Source: Symsagittifera roscoffensis
Lineage: Eukaryota; Xenacoelomorpha; Acoela; Convolutidae
Assembly (NCBI RefSeq): GCF_963678635.1
Contig: NC_087068.1
Coordinates: 14,514,027 to 14,578,026, forward strand
Length of the DNA: 64,000 bases
Direction: 5' to 3'
Shown: positions 54,901 through 64,000 of the stretch, in pieces
How the letters are laid out: each line of letters opens with the position of its first letter
How positions within the stretch are numbered: position 1 is the stretch's first letter
Notes under the pieces: generated by a model
What the model was told of the DNA's origin: nothing
Databases searched by the model: none
The model's input: only the letters and a program-made list of their open reading frames with translations
Program-made: the position numbers and the translations under genes

Positions 54901-57900
54901 GTAAATATACCATGTCTGACTTTAAGTTTTTTTCGTTTTTTTTTAAATGTTTAAATAGTTCCAGTTTGTTATATCGACATAGGCAGCTTTATTTGCGTAA
55001 TCTCGAGGGAAATTTCAGCCAGGATGGAACGCAAAAACTTACAAATTCAATGAAGTTTTTTATGACAACAGTTTTTTGTTTTCGGCTCAACAGGTTTGAC
55101 CCAAAATTTGTCGCCTCTGTTGCAGCTTGCTAAACGGTTTCTAATTTTTTGGATGGTTTCTGAATTTCATCTGATTGAAGTATAAAGTTTTTGTAGCTAT
55201 CATTTTTCAACTTTTGTCAAATTGTTTTTTCAAGTAATTTTTTCAACAATTTTTTTTTGACTTCTGCCTTTTGTTATTCACTATTTTGTAGCGCAATGTG
55301 TTTTTGCAGTGCAAGTATTGCAAAACTCCGCTTGGCCTTTGTATAAAATATTTCTGCCTATGATAGGTTAATTGATCGAAGCTAAGCTGTATTCAAATAC
55401 CGATCATTTTAAAGTAAAACTTAAGTTTCTCTAACCATCTAAAGGTTCTCAGTTTTGTGAACTGTCGGCATGCAATGCAATGTCTAAGGGGTTTTTCAGC
55501 CCCTATTCCCAATCTAGCGTCCCTCAAGGGATCGATCGTTTCGGGATGAATCTGCTAGAGACAGCATTTTGCAAATACGAGTCGAGACAGTACGTTTTTC
55601 AACGTCTCTGGGAGGCTGCAAGGAGACGTTTTTTCTCAAAAAAGTTGAAAAAAAGAATTTAAATTTTATTCAAAGAACAAATAGTTAGCTTAAGTTTGCC
55701 CTAGCGCGAAAGAAACGCACATTATTTTTTTTTTTCAGTTTTTGACTTGATTGTTGCTCACTCGAGGCGTCATAGAAAATTAATTTTTCGACGGAAGCGT
55801 CTTTTTGCCAAACTGGATTATCATATAAGTGTGAAAGATGAAAGAAACATCCCGACAGCTTGGAAGCTGGGAAATTTTTCTGAAATACTTCAATAGCAGC
55901 CCTTCAACTCAAAATCCGGTAAAATTTTTTCAGATCTATTCTCAGGGGCTAGTTTTGTTAGGACTTCTAAGAAACGGTGGTAAGTTTTCCTTTTTTATTG
56001 GTAGGAACGCATACTTGCAAGCGGGGCTATTTCTGAATGACTGACAATAGAGTATAGAGTTATAGAGTAAAGTTGATATAGAGTAAAGTATAGATTATAG
56101 AGTAAAGTTGGTGAAATATTTTGGGAATGACTTCGAAAGTTCTGTCAGCCAACTAATGGCCTCAATTAGTACATCAATTGGAATACTCTTATGGTTGTAT
56201 CAGGACTTAATTTGGATCAAAATATCCGTGTTAAATGGGGTGAAATTGTTGTGTGGTTATCGTGTTACGAGGTTATGAAGTAGGTAGTGTAATCATAGGG
56301 GGTTTAATAACGTGGGGTTAAAGAATGAGACACCATCATTTGCATGTTTATGCGTTTTTTGTTTAGTTTTCCGAGGATGCTCGTAAAAGGACGCCGAACT
56401 GTCTTTGCTATTTGTCTTTCCTGTCTTTCCTCGCGTTTCATCTTTCTACGGTTTTCGTACTTATTTTCCTTCGCTTCAGTAATTAATAGTTTTAATCACG
56501 ATCTGACGACTCGGGCCACTAAAAATTATGATAACTAATATGCTAGTTTTTTTTCCAAAAAACCCGGGGAAGTCATAGATTAGATTTGAGAAAAAAAACC
56601 GAGTTTATTGACTGTCGGAACTAGGTGAATGCCGGTTACTTCGGGGACTGTCGAATGTGGGCTTTTCTTTTTTTTGTTCTTTGAACAACGATTTTGAAAA
56701 GATATGGAAAGTTACTCAAGTTGAGTTAAAAGTTTAAGTATGAATGGAAATGAATTGTTTGATTTTTTTCCGTGTTGGAAGTGAGCGAAGAAAAACCAAC
56801 TGTCCACTGCTCAATGGAACTTCTTTGCGCTCAATGATTCCCCCCTCCTGTTCGTTTCAAATTCAAGTTTGGACATTTTGATTCTGTTCTAGGCGTGATT
56901 GACTGTGACGTGTTGGGCGAGGAGCGAGTAAGAGAAGAGGTTGACCTGGTGTACAATGCATTGTTCACTGACCCCACCGACCAGAGTGCTTGGTTCTATT
57001 ACAAGTTAGAAAAATATGCTTACATACGCATAATGGCATAACATTTATCAAGATATTTACGATAATAATGGCATAGTATGCATCATGATAAAAAGTTTTT
57101 TTATTTTAATCCTTGCACCTAAAATGTTAAAGATTTAGACAATTTACTTGCGAGAGAAAGGACAAGCATTGGAACTATTCAGCTCATTGCACAAATTGCT
57201 GTTATTCCTTTGATTAGTTCTGCCGGGCGTTTTTTTTCTCGGTTAATTTAAAAGAAACCGTTATAAGAATGATGTAAAGAAACCTTCATAAGAATGATGT
57301 AAATTGAGCGCTTAAATTTAGCTTAGTTTAGGTGGCTCCATGGGAACAGGCACTCCGAAACTTTATCTATTCTATCAATCATGGTCATCAGAAGTTTCAG
57401 TTCAATTTCACTTCTATTTTCAAAGCCAGTCTCTAAATCGAAAATCAAACCAACCAAAATATTTCTCTGCTCGAGTATGGTGAGATATACAATCAAAGCT
57501 GTGAACTTGTATACAAGTTTCAACAGTTCAGAGGAGCTGTCAAATCATTGGATATTGTCTATCGTTAGCAGTTCGATACCTCCTTTCGGAAAAATTGAAG
57601 TCGATTTGCAGCTACCGGAACAACTTGAGATCAAAAATTGTCCGAAGCTAGTTTTGGAAGAGAATGACAAGATGTTTAGCTTCGTAGATCCGAAGCCTCT
57701 TTTGAGCCAACATGTCAGTGGAATGCAATCGGCCTATCCAGATGTCGGCAAGTATGACACTGAAATGCTCTTGGATCTAGCGAAAGAAGAGCCAATGAAT
57801 AAATACGTATTGATTCAATTGACCGAGCTATATCGAGGGCGGTTGCTAAATAATGTCGACAAGACTGACGTTGATGTGAACAAATCGAAAAGCTTGGAAA

Positions 57901-58469
57901 GTCTTCAGAAATTAATATCCATCGATTCGTTGCGAGCTAGTCATTATAAAGATACTAATAGTGATGTTATTTTAGAAGCTGAAATAGTTCAACAGAAACT
58001 GATTTTGGAAGGTCATAAAAATCAGGAACTTAACGGATGCTTGGTCAACGGTGATGCAGACCAGCCGAAATCAGTTGACGGAGCTTTAAAGTTACCAGGT
58101 TTCAAGTTAACTCAAATTAGAAGAATTACATGTCTCTTCATGCTTTCGGAAATAGATTTATCGGAGAACAATTTAGAATCTATTGAACCGTTAGCAGGTT
58201 TTATGAACGTGAAAAAGCTGACTCTTGATAACAACAAAATTAAGGACCTATCTCCGCTTTATTTGTGCTACAGTTTAAAAGCACTTTCGGCCAAGAGTAA
58301 TTCAATTAAATCTTTAGATGGTTTTGAGAGCTTAGTGGACTGTCATTTGATGGGGGTTATTGACGTGTCTGATAATTCAGTGGTCGATCAAGAGGATTTC
58401 AAAGAAAAACTTGTGCTTTGGTTTCCACGGTTAGAAATGTTGAATGGTGAGCCACTATCACCGGATTAA
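48960..58469 (+). CDS. RABGGTA: Rab geranylgeranyltransferase alpha subunit, four exons
   Basis: Exons are 48960-49595, 51283-51379, 56893-57004 and 57332-58469. Introns are GT-AG, phases 0, 1 and 2 match, and the total is 1,983 nt, or 660 aa (human 567). With the beta subunit and Rab escort protein it attaches geranylgeranyl groups to Rab C-termini in the cytosol. The start MHGRLKVK is the conserved N-terminus. Five PFTA repeats: FWNIRKEYVLK (about 61), VWLYREFIM (about 160), CWDYRRVVL (about 195), SWHYRTKLL (about 230) and AWFYYKWLHG (about 277). A likely Ig-like domain spans about 290-370 and leucine-rich repeats about 547-640 (LSEIDLSENNLESI, LTLDNNKIKDLSPL), as in animal proteins. Odd: a Lys/Glu/Ser-rich insert of about 55 residues (78-135) between PFTA repeats 1 and 2. 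Intron 2 is 5.5 kb of repeats. Confidence 0.95.
50280..50480 (-). repeat. Dispersed repeat A, antisense copy
   Basis: Reverse complement of the type A consensus: 'GTCGTTCGAATCACGACTGA', 'CGACTCATTCC' and 'GTGGTACCTGATTT' in order. It lies in RABGGTA intron 1. Confidence 0.7.
50940..51270 (+). repeat. Dispersed repeat ending in the TATCGCAA hairpin
   Basis: Matches 36240-36425: 'AAAGTTCGGCTTTTTTCTAG', 'CCGAAAG', 'TTTTTAATGGTGTAGGTAAT', 'TAGTCATTCACTTTTGTATC' and the GCGAAGC hairpin. The copy ends only 10-20 bp before the acceptor of RABGGTA exon 2 (51281-51282). Confidence 0.65.
51485..51860 (+). repeat. Long dispersed repeat (type B), copy 3
   Basis: 'TTAAGAGTCTTGAACGTAGT', 'AAGGAAGGCAAACTCTACAA', 'GTCGACTTCTAGTTCTG' and 'CAACTCTCTGTTGGCTG' follow the order of the other copies. 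Lies in RABGGTA intron 2. Confidence 0.7.
52475..54195 (+). repeat. Cluster of five dispersed-repeat A units in RABGGTA intron 2
   Basis: Units at about 52475-52640, 52670-52800, 53160-53320, 53320-53500 and 53875-54195. Each carries a version of 'AATCAGGTACCACAAATAAT', 'GGAATGAGTC', 'GTGATATATGATAT', 'CGACAT' and 'GAGCGAGCAG' in the same order and orientation. Longer units add a 3' part ('GCGCC...TTGGGAATAAAA') and the 53650-53820 piece. No coding potential is seen. Confidence 0.75.
56043..56115. repeat. Short tandem repeat (TAGAGTAAAGT)
   Basis: Overlapping units of 'TATAGAGTAAAGT' and 'ATAGAGTTATAGAG' repeat about five times inside RABGGTA intron 2. Confidence 0.85.
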
Positions 58470-58474
58470 ATAAA
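58469..58474 (+). terminator. Probable RABGGTA polyadenylation signal
   Basis: AATAAA starts inside the stop codon (TAA at 58467-58469). This would give an extremely short 3' UTR. No better exact signal follows within 200 bp. Confidence 0.4.
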
Positions 58475-58704
58475 TCTGAAAGGAAAAGCTGTACATTTCA
58501 TTTGAATAGAAATATTATGTATATTTTTGTCATTATTTATTCAAATATAATTTATTGAAATCAGTTTTGCTAACTAAATGAATGAACACAAACCTTGGTG
58601 GGCATCGAATAATTAACCGTTCGTTAAAGATATGGGCACCTTTGTCACTTTACGATACGACTGCTCCCTACGTGGGGGAATAGTTTAAGTATTCTTCAGC
58701 TAGT

Positions 58705-58800
58705 TTACGCTTGCGATTAGCAAGCGCTATCTAATCGGAATATTGACTTTTTTCGGGTTAACAACTTGTTTAACCGAATCATTTGGTATCTTGGTTCATA
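58705..58800. repeat. Dispersed repeat, copy 2
   Basis: Partner of 26675-26765, same orientation. It is followed at 58838-58890 by a SINE-like tail ('CCAGGACCTGTTTTTTTT'). Confidence 0.65.
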
Positions 58801-59379
58801 ATGAATCTAATTTTTAAGCGTCTCCGGCTTTCTTTGTTCGAATTAGTGGACTGAATTCGAATATGACCAGGACCTGTTTTTTTTTTCAAACTACAAAAAA
58901 ATGCTTTTTTGTTTTCACATTTCCTGCAATTTTTAATTCTGCTAACTTTGACTTCGTATTTTTTTAGGTTTTTTTTCGCTTTAAAAAACTTTCAGCCTAA
59001 GAAATTTTGGCTTATATATTAGTGGCTTATTAACTTATTTTCGGTCGTTCGCCATAATTTGTATGTTTCCCTGGGGATCGCAAAAAAAAAATCCTTAAGA
59101 ATCTCGGAAAAGAAATTATAGTTCAAAGTTTTTCATGACATCAAATTTTGTTTTGCTATTTTTGAATTTTCCTTAAGCGCCGCCGATTAAGTTTCTGGGC
59201 GTGTTTTCCGCAAATAGAACAACATATCAGACAACATTTTGAAGTTTTTTAGTTTTGGTTTCTTCGGAAACGTTTCCGTTTTTTTTTGGACTTAGTGGCT
59301 CTCTTTTCCTGTCTGCTAGCTTGCTAAGCTTTTTTTGTGGTATGGCAAGTGATGCGAAGCTACGCCTCTGTTTTTGTTG

Positions 59380-59995
59380 CAATCATTTGAAAAATGAGGA
59401 GGAACTTTGTATTCGAGTGATTTAGATTTTTTTTTTCTGTTTTCCACGCAAAATCAGCTACCACGAAAAACTATCGAAAAGAGTTGAGTGATATTTCATA
59501 TTAAAGCTTTTTCAGTCGTGATTTGAACAACATTAAACAATTTTGAAAAAGTTTCCCTTTGGCAAGAAAAACTGGTTTGAAGTTTTTGATGTTTCGTCTA
59601 AATGCGAGCGAGTAAAGTGAGCGAGCACACCTATTTATACTTAATTTAAGCCGTTTAGAATAGCTAAATTAAGCTCTATCTAAATTTTATTCGAATTTAG
59701 TTAGTTTTTAGATATTTTTGTGGCAATTTTGGGTATCAAAAACTTCAAAAAATTTTTACATTTTTTTCGTTTTTCTTGTCTTTTTTCTTCAAATTCTATT
59801 GTGTCGTTTGCCTATATTCCTATGATTGTCGAATATGCCTAAATGATAGCTTTACGTCAGATCCTTATATCAAACCACGCAGAAAAAACTACACTAATTT
59901 GAAAACGAAAAACTTTTTTCGTGCAATTTTTTTAAAGACTATATGGTCGGAACATTCTATGCTACTTGGACAGTAACCTGCTATCCTTGTTATTG
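59380..59995 (+). repeat. Dispersed repeat A copy forming the ARMC2 5' flank
   Basis: 'CAAAATCAGCTACCACGAAA', 'GTGATATTTCATATTAAAGC', 'TTTTTCAGTCGTGATTTGAA' and 'GAGCGAGTAAAGTGAGCGAG' belong to repeat A. The piece from about 59790 on aligns with 53690-53820 ('GTTTGCCTATATTCC', 'GGTCGGAACATTCTATGCTA' versus 'TTGGTTGGAACATACTGTGC'). It ends about 30 bp before the acceptor preceding ARMC2. Confidence 0.7.
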
Positions 59996-60004
59996 ATATG
60001 TCAA

Positions 60005-60028
60005 TATAATATTTTTTTTCAGGTAATA
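60005..60028 (+). promoter_or_regulatory. Splice-acceptor-like site at the ARMC2 start
   Basis: ATATTTTTTTTCAG ends at 60022, six bases (GTAATA) before the ATG at 60029. The frame is open upstream for 21 more codons, but the conserved protein begins after this site. Confidence 0.55.
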
Positions 60029-62548
60029 ATGGAGGGCTCTGCTGAAGGTGGTGGAGGATCCTCCCGCAGACGCCGAACATCAGGAGAACCTTTCTACGCT
60101 CTTCCCAGAAACAGAGACACTGCCACAGATATCATAAACGAAGCGAGAACTTCCCTAAAAATGGTCACAACCAAACGACCGTTCACCCCTAAAGAGTCCA
60201 AAAGAACCCTATTTGGAGAACCCCCAGGACCTACGTTCAGTAGTCGACCACCGTCTAGTTTCAGTCTCAGCAGTAAACACTTCGACCCTACCGATTCTAG
60301 ACCTCCCAGTGGGACCAAATTGAGTCCCCTGGAACACAAACCGATGCTGCCTATTGCACCCACAACTCCGGCAGTCGGAAATCATAAAAGAAGATCGAAA
60401 GATGTTGTTGAAAGGAAAAACTCAAAAGGATTGATGAGAGCTACTAGTGTAGATGCATCATCGGCAAATTCACTTAATGTAAGCATGGAAAATGCTATTG
60501 TAATACAGGAGCGGCGTTCTGATAGCGCACCGAAAGAAAGACCCCCGATATGTCCGGTTCCGGGGAAGAACGTCGACAGTGGGTACCTAACGTCCGAGTC
60601 CCGGGGAAACAGCGGCGGTAGCGAGACTAATCTGAAAGATCCCCAAACGAATAAACGGGATCCGCACTCGGCATCAGCAACACAAGATCAAAAACGAGTA
60701 GAGTTAGTGACGAGAACAGACGAGACACGAGAGTTAAGTTACGATAACTTGAATTCAGAAATGGAACCGATTCTGGCAAAATTAACGAAAGATGGCTGCC
60801 CTGAGTTGCTATTGAGTCTGATCAAAGAGCTAGACGAACTTCTATCTTCACAGGAAATGTACAGAGAACGAAATTCTCTGAGATCGAACGTTCTGAAAAC
60901 CGTTTTTAAGCTCTTAGACATTGAGAATCCAGAACTACAAATGAAATTAGCTGAAGTTATCTTGAAGTATCGAGTTAGTGGAAATAATCTGAACAATGTC
61001 TGTAAGTTAGTGTTCAAGTTGTCGAAAAGTGAAGAAAATGATACAATTTTTGCAGAGAGCAGCTTGCTTGATTTGCTATTGGACGTTGTAACTGTCACCG
61101 AGGAACAGACTTACGACGTTCTAGTTTATGTTTTCGGGGCCTTGAAATTTCTTAGCAGCAACGGACAGTTACTAGAGAAATTAATAGAGCTTGGTCTGAT
61201 TCCGACTATTTCTAATTTTCTAACCAATACACCTCAATTGACTGGTGATAAGACATTTAACATTCTAGTTCAAGTTACGTCTTGCATTCGAAATATAGCA
61301 GAAGATCCAGTCAACACTGTATACCTTATAAGGTATAAACTATTCGCTCAGTTGTTTACGATTCTCACCTCCTATGATTCTCAAACAGAAGTGACGTTGA
61401 ATATTTGTCGAACTCTCAGTCGCGTGGTAACGAACCCTGAATGTTGTAACGCAATAACAAAAACTGAAAACTGGTGCCTTATTTTGAAATCAGCTCTGAA
61501 AAAGCACTACAACAGGGCTAATATTTCAGTTAGAATTATTTATTTTTTCTCAATTGTAGCTGTAAGCGGAGGTCGGGCGGATTCGAACCGCGACCTTATT
61601 TTCTCTCAAAGTGAGTCAACATTGCTGTTGATTTTGAACTACTTTCTCTCACAGAAGACTGATCAGACTTCTTCGGAGTCCCTGCCAAATCAAGACACCG
61701 AAAGTCCTACAGATAACGACGACGTTCTTGTTAAATTGACTGGGTTAATAGCCAATTTGAGCTTGTCAGAATCTATCGGAACAGCTCTTTGTAGAAACTC
61801 GAAGTTCCAAAGTTTGCTGCTGAAAATACTAAACAGAAAACCGGTACTTACTCATCGAGAACTGGTATTAAATACAGTAGTAGTTCTGCATAACTTGTCT
61901 TACTTTGCAGGTACACTGCAAGAATGTGCAATTCATGAAAACCAAACAAAGATTGCACAGTTGTTGGTAAACGTGATGATGCCTAAAGATCTGCAAAGTT
62001 TCGACGAGAATCTTGAAGTTATGACCGAATGCGTTCGTGTCTACGCCAATCTCACAAGATCGGAAAAGGTCAGGAATTTCTTAATTGAAAACAAAATCGA
62101 TCTTCTACTGTTCACGTTGGTTGATAGCGGAAGACGTGAACTTCTTTTCAACGTCGTCGGAGTTTTAGTCAACATGACTTTGGATTCGACTCAATGCGAT
62201 AAAATATCGGAAACTGAACTAATTTCGGCCCTAGTTGAAAACCTTCGTGAATTTGGTGATGACGATTGGCTTCTATCAAGTGCGCTTTGTAAAACTTTCT
62301 GGAATTACTTGGCATGTTGCAGCAAAAAACATCCAATTAAAAACGAAGATTGTCGGTCATTAAAAGAAGTTTTAAACTTCTTAATACTCGAGGCTAGAAG
62401 CTTGAAAGAAAGTTCGACAGAAGTCAACGCCGGTGGTGATGGTTTTGAAAGGCATGATACAGTGGCACCTGAAGTTGACGAGTTTTTGTCGGTTGCTGGC
62501 AACCTGGTTCAGAAGCTGTACGGTATTCTGGCTTCATTCAGCCAGTGA
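60029..62548 (+). CDS. ARMC2: Armadillo repeat-containing protein 2, single exon
   Basis: One uninterrupted frame of 839 aa (human 867 aa). ARMC2 is needed for assembly of the central pair of sperm flagella and motile cilia. The N-terminal signature is clear: IINEARTSLKMVTTKRPFTP (residues 35-54), RPPSSFSLSS, then DSRPPSGTKLSPLEHKPMLP. A disordered Ser/Lys-rich region to about 225 is followed by armadillo-type helical repeats from about 240 to 810 (KLAEVILKYRVSGNNLNNVC, LVQVTSCIRNIAEDP, LTGLIANLSLSESIG, NTVVVLHNLSYFAG, VRVYANLTRSEKVRNF, NVVGVLVNMTLDS, LCKTFWNYLACC). I chose ATG 60029 because the acceptor-like site lies just before it; an in-frame ATG at 59966 would add 21 residues from repeat-derived DNA. 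The lack of introns in 2.5 kb is unusual next to vertebrate ARMC2, but long exons are the rule in this window. Confidence 0.95.
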   Translation: MEGSAEGGGGSSRRRRTSGEPFYALPRNRDTATDIINEARTSLKMVTTKRPFTPKESKRTLFGEPPGPTFSSRPPSSFSLSSKHFDPTDSRPPSGTKLSPLEHKPMLPIAPTTPAVGNHKRRSKDVVERKNSKGLMRATSVDASSANSLNVSMENAIVIQERRSDSAPKERPPICPVPGKNVDSGYLTSESRGNSGGSETNLKDPQTNKRDPHSASATQDQKRVELVTRTDETRELSYDNLNSEMEPILAKLTKDGCPELLLSLIKELDELLSSQEMYRERNSLRSNVLKTVFKLLDIENPELQMKLAEVILKYRVSGNNLNNVCKLVFKLSKSEENDTIFAESSLLDLLLDVVTVTEEQTYDVLVYVFGALKFLSSNGQLLEKLIELGLIPTISNFLTNTPQLTGDKTFNILVQVTSCIRNIAEDPVNTVYLIRYKLFAQLFTILTSYDSQTEVTLNICRTLSRVVTNPECCNAITKTENWCLILKSALKKHYNRANISVRIIYFFSIVAVSGGRADSNRDLIFSQSESTLLLILNYFLSQKTDQTSSESLPNQDTESPTDNDDVLVKLTGLIANLSLSESIGTALCRNSKFQSLLLKILNRKPVLTHRELVLNTVVVLHNLSYFAGTLQECAIHENQTKIAQLLVNVMMPKDLQSFDENLEVMTECVRVYANLTRSEKVRNFLIENKIDLLLFTLVDSGRRELLFNVVGVLVNMTLDSTQCDKISETELISALVENLREFGDDDWLLSSALCKTFWNYLACCSKKHPIKNEDCRSLKEVLNFLILEARSLKESSTEVNAGGDGFERHDTVAPEVDEFLSVAGNLVQKLYGILASFSQ

Positions 62549-64000
62549 TCTTCTAAAATGACTAATAACTCTTACAACTGCCAAGGATTTTTGAATGTTT
62601 GTCATTTTCAAATAGGTTTTTATTAATCAAATTTTAAAAATTTTCAATCAGAATAAGAAATTTTTTTGAAGTTCATATTTTATGCCGTTGAGATCAAAAC
62701 CTCAAGTTCGATATCTTCAGCTCTACTCGCCTTTTGATTTAAGAAATTGTAATTGTATATAGTAATTTTTGAATGTTTGTAAAAATATGTCAAATTATCT
62801 TCACAGTGTAAAAAAAGATTATTCCTGAGTATTGTAAATATTTATATGAAAGTATATCAATTTTGAGACAAATTGTTAGATGTTATTGTCCTTTTCGAAG
62901 TTCGTGTAAAATATATGTAAATAGTTAATTTGTAGCTGACTGCTTTAAAATGTTGATTCAATCATATCAATGAATCATATCTTTAATAATACATTTTAAT
63001 ATAAATTGTCCTGATAAACCTGCGTAGTCAATTTTAGTAGCTTGACTCAGTGCTGATAGCTTAAACAAATGTTTATTATGCTAATTTGAAATAGTTAATT
63101 CATTCTTTATCTTAATTCATTCTTCTTCGTTTTTTGTTCCGAACATTTGGAAAAATGTGGAGGAACTTTGAATTCGGGTGCGTCTTAGTTTTTTCTTCTT
63201 TCCGCGCTAAATCAGATAACACAAACAATCTTCGAATGGCTCGTGTGATAAATCATTTTAAAACCCTTTTAGTCGTGATTCGAACGACATTAAAAAATTT
63301 TGAACAAACTTTTTGTGTCGAGAAAAACTAGTTTGAAATTTTTGATTTTTGGTCTAATTTCAAGCTAATAAGGTGAAGCTCAGCAGGCATACAAAAGTTT
63401 TTTATGCTTAATTTAAGCCGTGAAATTTTGATTTTACTCGTGTAAAGTTAGGTTTTTGGAGTTTTCTAGCGCCAATTTGGGAATCAAAATTAAAAATTTC
63501 AAAAAGTTGGCATAGCATTGGCAATTTTATAGCATATGTAGCTGATTTGTAGGTGGGTTATGGCAAACTTTCAAAGAACCGTGGTGGACTTGCGAGACTC
63601 CTATTCCCTGGGTGGATTATCGAATTTGACACATTTCAAAGTTTTATCATTTAAGCTGTCTAATTATTTGAACACGCCATTTGAAAAATTTTTGAAGTGG
63701 TTCGAATTAATTTTCATTTAAGTTATCAAATGTTTGAGTATACGAAACGTTCATGTGTACTAGGGAAAAACGAGAAGTATTGCTTTCTTGTGGTCAGACC
63801 ACTTTATGAAGGCAAGCAACTATGGATTAGCATTTTTTCCGCCCTATTTTTACTAGGCATTCACCCGTAGGTAGCCAAATAAGGTAACCTGTTAAAACCC
63901 TTGCGGCCCTAATTCGGATTTCAAAAAATTTGTTAGTTTCGAAAAAACTGGTTTGATTTTTTTCCGTTTTTTTAGACCAACTGACACGAAGTTTACAAAT
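62549..64000. other. 3' flank of ARMC2 and repeats
   Basis: The first 550 bp are very AT-rich and probably include the 3' UTR; I see no exact AATAAA near the stop. A repeat A copy spans about 63130-63515 ('GAATGGCTCGTGTGATAAAT', 'TAGTCGTGATTCGAACGACA', 'GCGCCAATTTGGGAATCAAA'). A SINE-like fragment lies at 63583-63640. No other gene is seen. Confidence 0.6.

Noticed and set aside
55838-56044. 68-codon frame suggested as an extra RABGGTA exon
   Set aside because: Phase and homology show exon 51283-51379 joins 56893-57004 exactly. This frame has no prenyltransferase-like sequence and runs into a simple repeat.
1-64000. CRISPR arrays, rRNA genes or bacterial operons
   Set aside because: No regularly spaced short repeats with unique spacers, no rRNA sequence, and the genes have spliceosomal introns, so the DNA is eukaryotic.

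Overview
The window looks like nuclear DNA of an animal. It is AT-rich, most of it is decayed repeats, and its real genes are split by GT-AG introns. The four genes identified (an ABCA lipid transporter, archease, the Rab geranylgeranyltransferase alpha subunit and the ciliary protein ARMC2) are typical metazoan genes. I cannot name the species. ARMC2 argues for an animal with motile cilia or flagella, and the mobile elements (CR1-like non-LTR relics, a Penelope-like element, a FLYWCH-MULE, hAT MITEs) fit an invertebrate. All four genes lie on the + strand.

Layout. 1-25.6 kb holds no intact gene. It is a graveyard of retroelements: gag-like, reverse-transcriptase and RNase H fragments at 3.5-5.5 kb; minus-strand CR1-like relics at 10.2-15.1 kb; a PHD-finger/RT element at 16.4-18.5 kb; a 626-bp fold-back element at 19.7-20.4 kb; an unrecognised broken ORF at 20.5-21.2 kb; and a Penelope-like element with a PHD-like finger inside its RT at 21.3-23.6 kb. 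A decayed duplicate of the ABCA 5' end sits at 9.8-10.25 kb. 25.67-39.60 kb is the ABCA gene (four exons, 1,576 aa), with a MULE, two MITEs and a CR1-like relic in its introns. 39.6-44.6 kb is intergenic and carries two nested tandem arrays, one a strict 76-bp satellite. 44.6-48.4 kb is archease (four exons, 199 aa). 48.96-58.47 kb is RABGGTA (four exons, 660 aa), with a locally amplified repeat in its third intron. 60.03-62.55 kb is ARMC2 in a single 839-aa exon. The rest is repeat.

The exon models were checked by phase. Every proposed splice junction keeps the frame, and the summed lengths are multiples of three (4,731, 600, 1,983 and 2,520 nt). The genes do not form one pathway. Archease activates the RtcB tRNA-splicing ligase, RABGGTA prenylates Rab GTPases, the ABCA protein moves lipids across membranes, and ARMC2 acts in axoneme assembly.

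The most interesting shared feature is at the 5' ends. Each of the four genes has a polypyrimidine-AG acceptor 2 to 17 nt before its start codon. That is what spliced-leader trans-splicing, or very short 5' UTR exons, would look like. The second is that three unrelated retroelement families within 9 kb each carry a PHD-like zinc finger.
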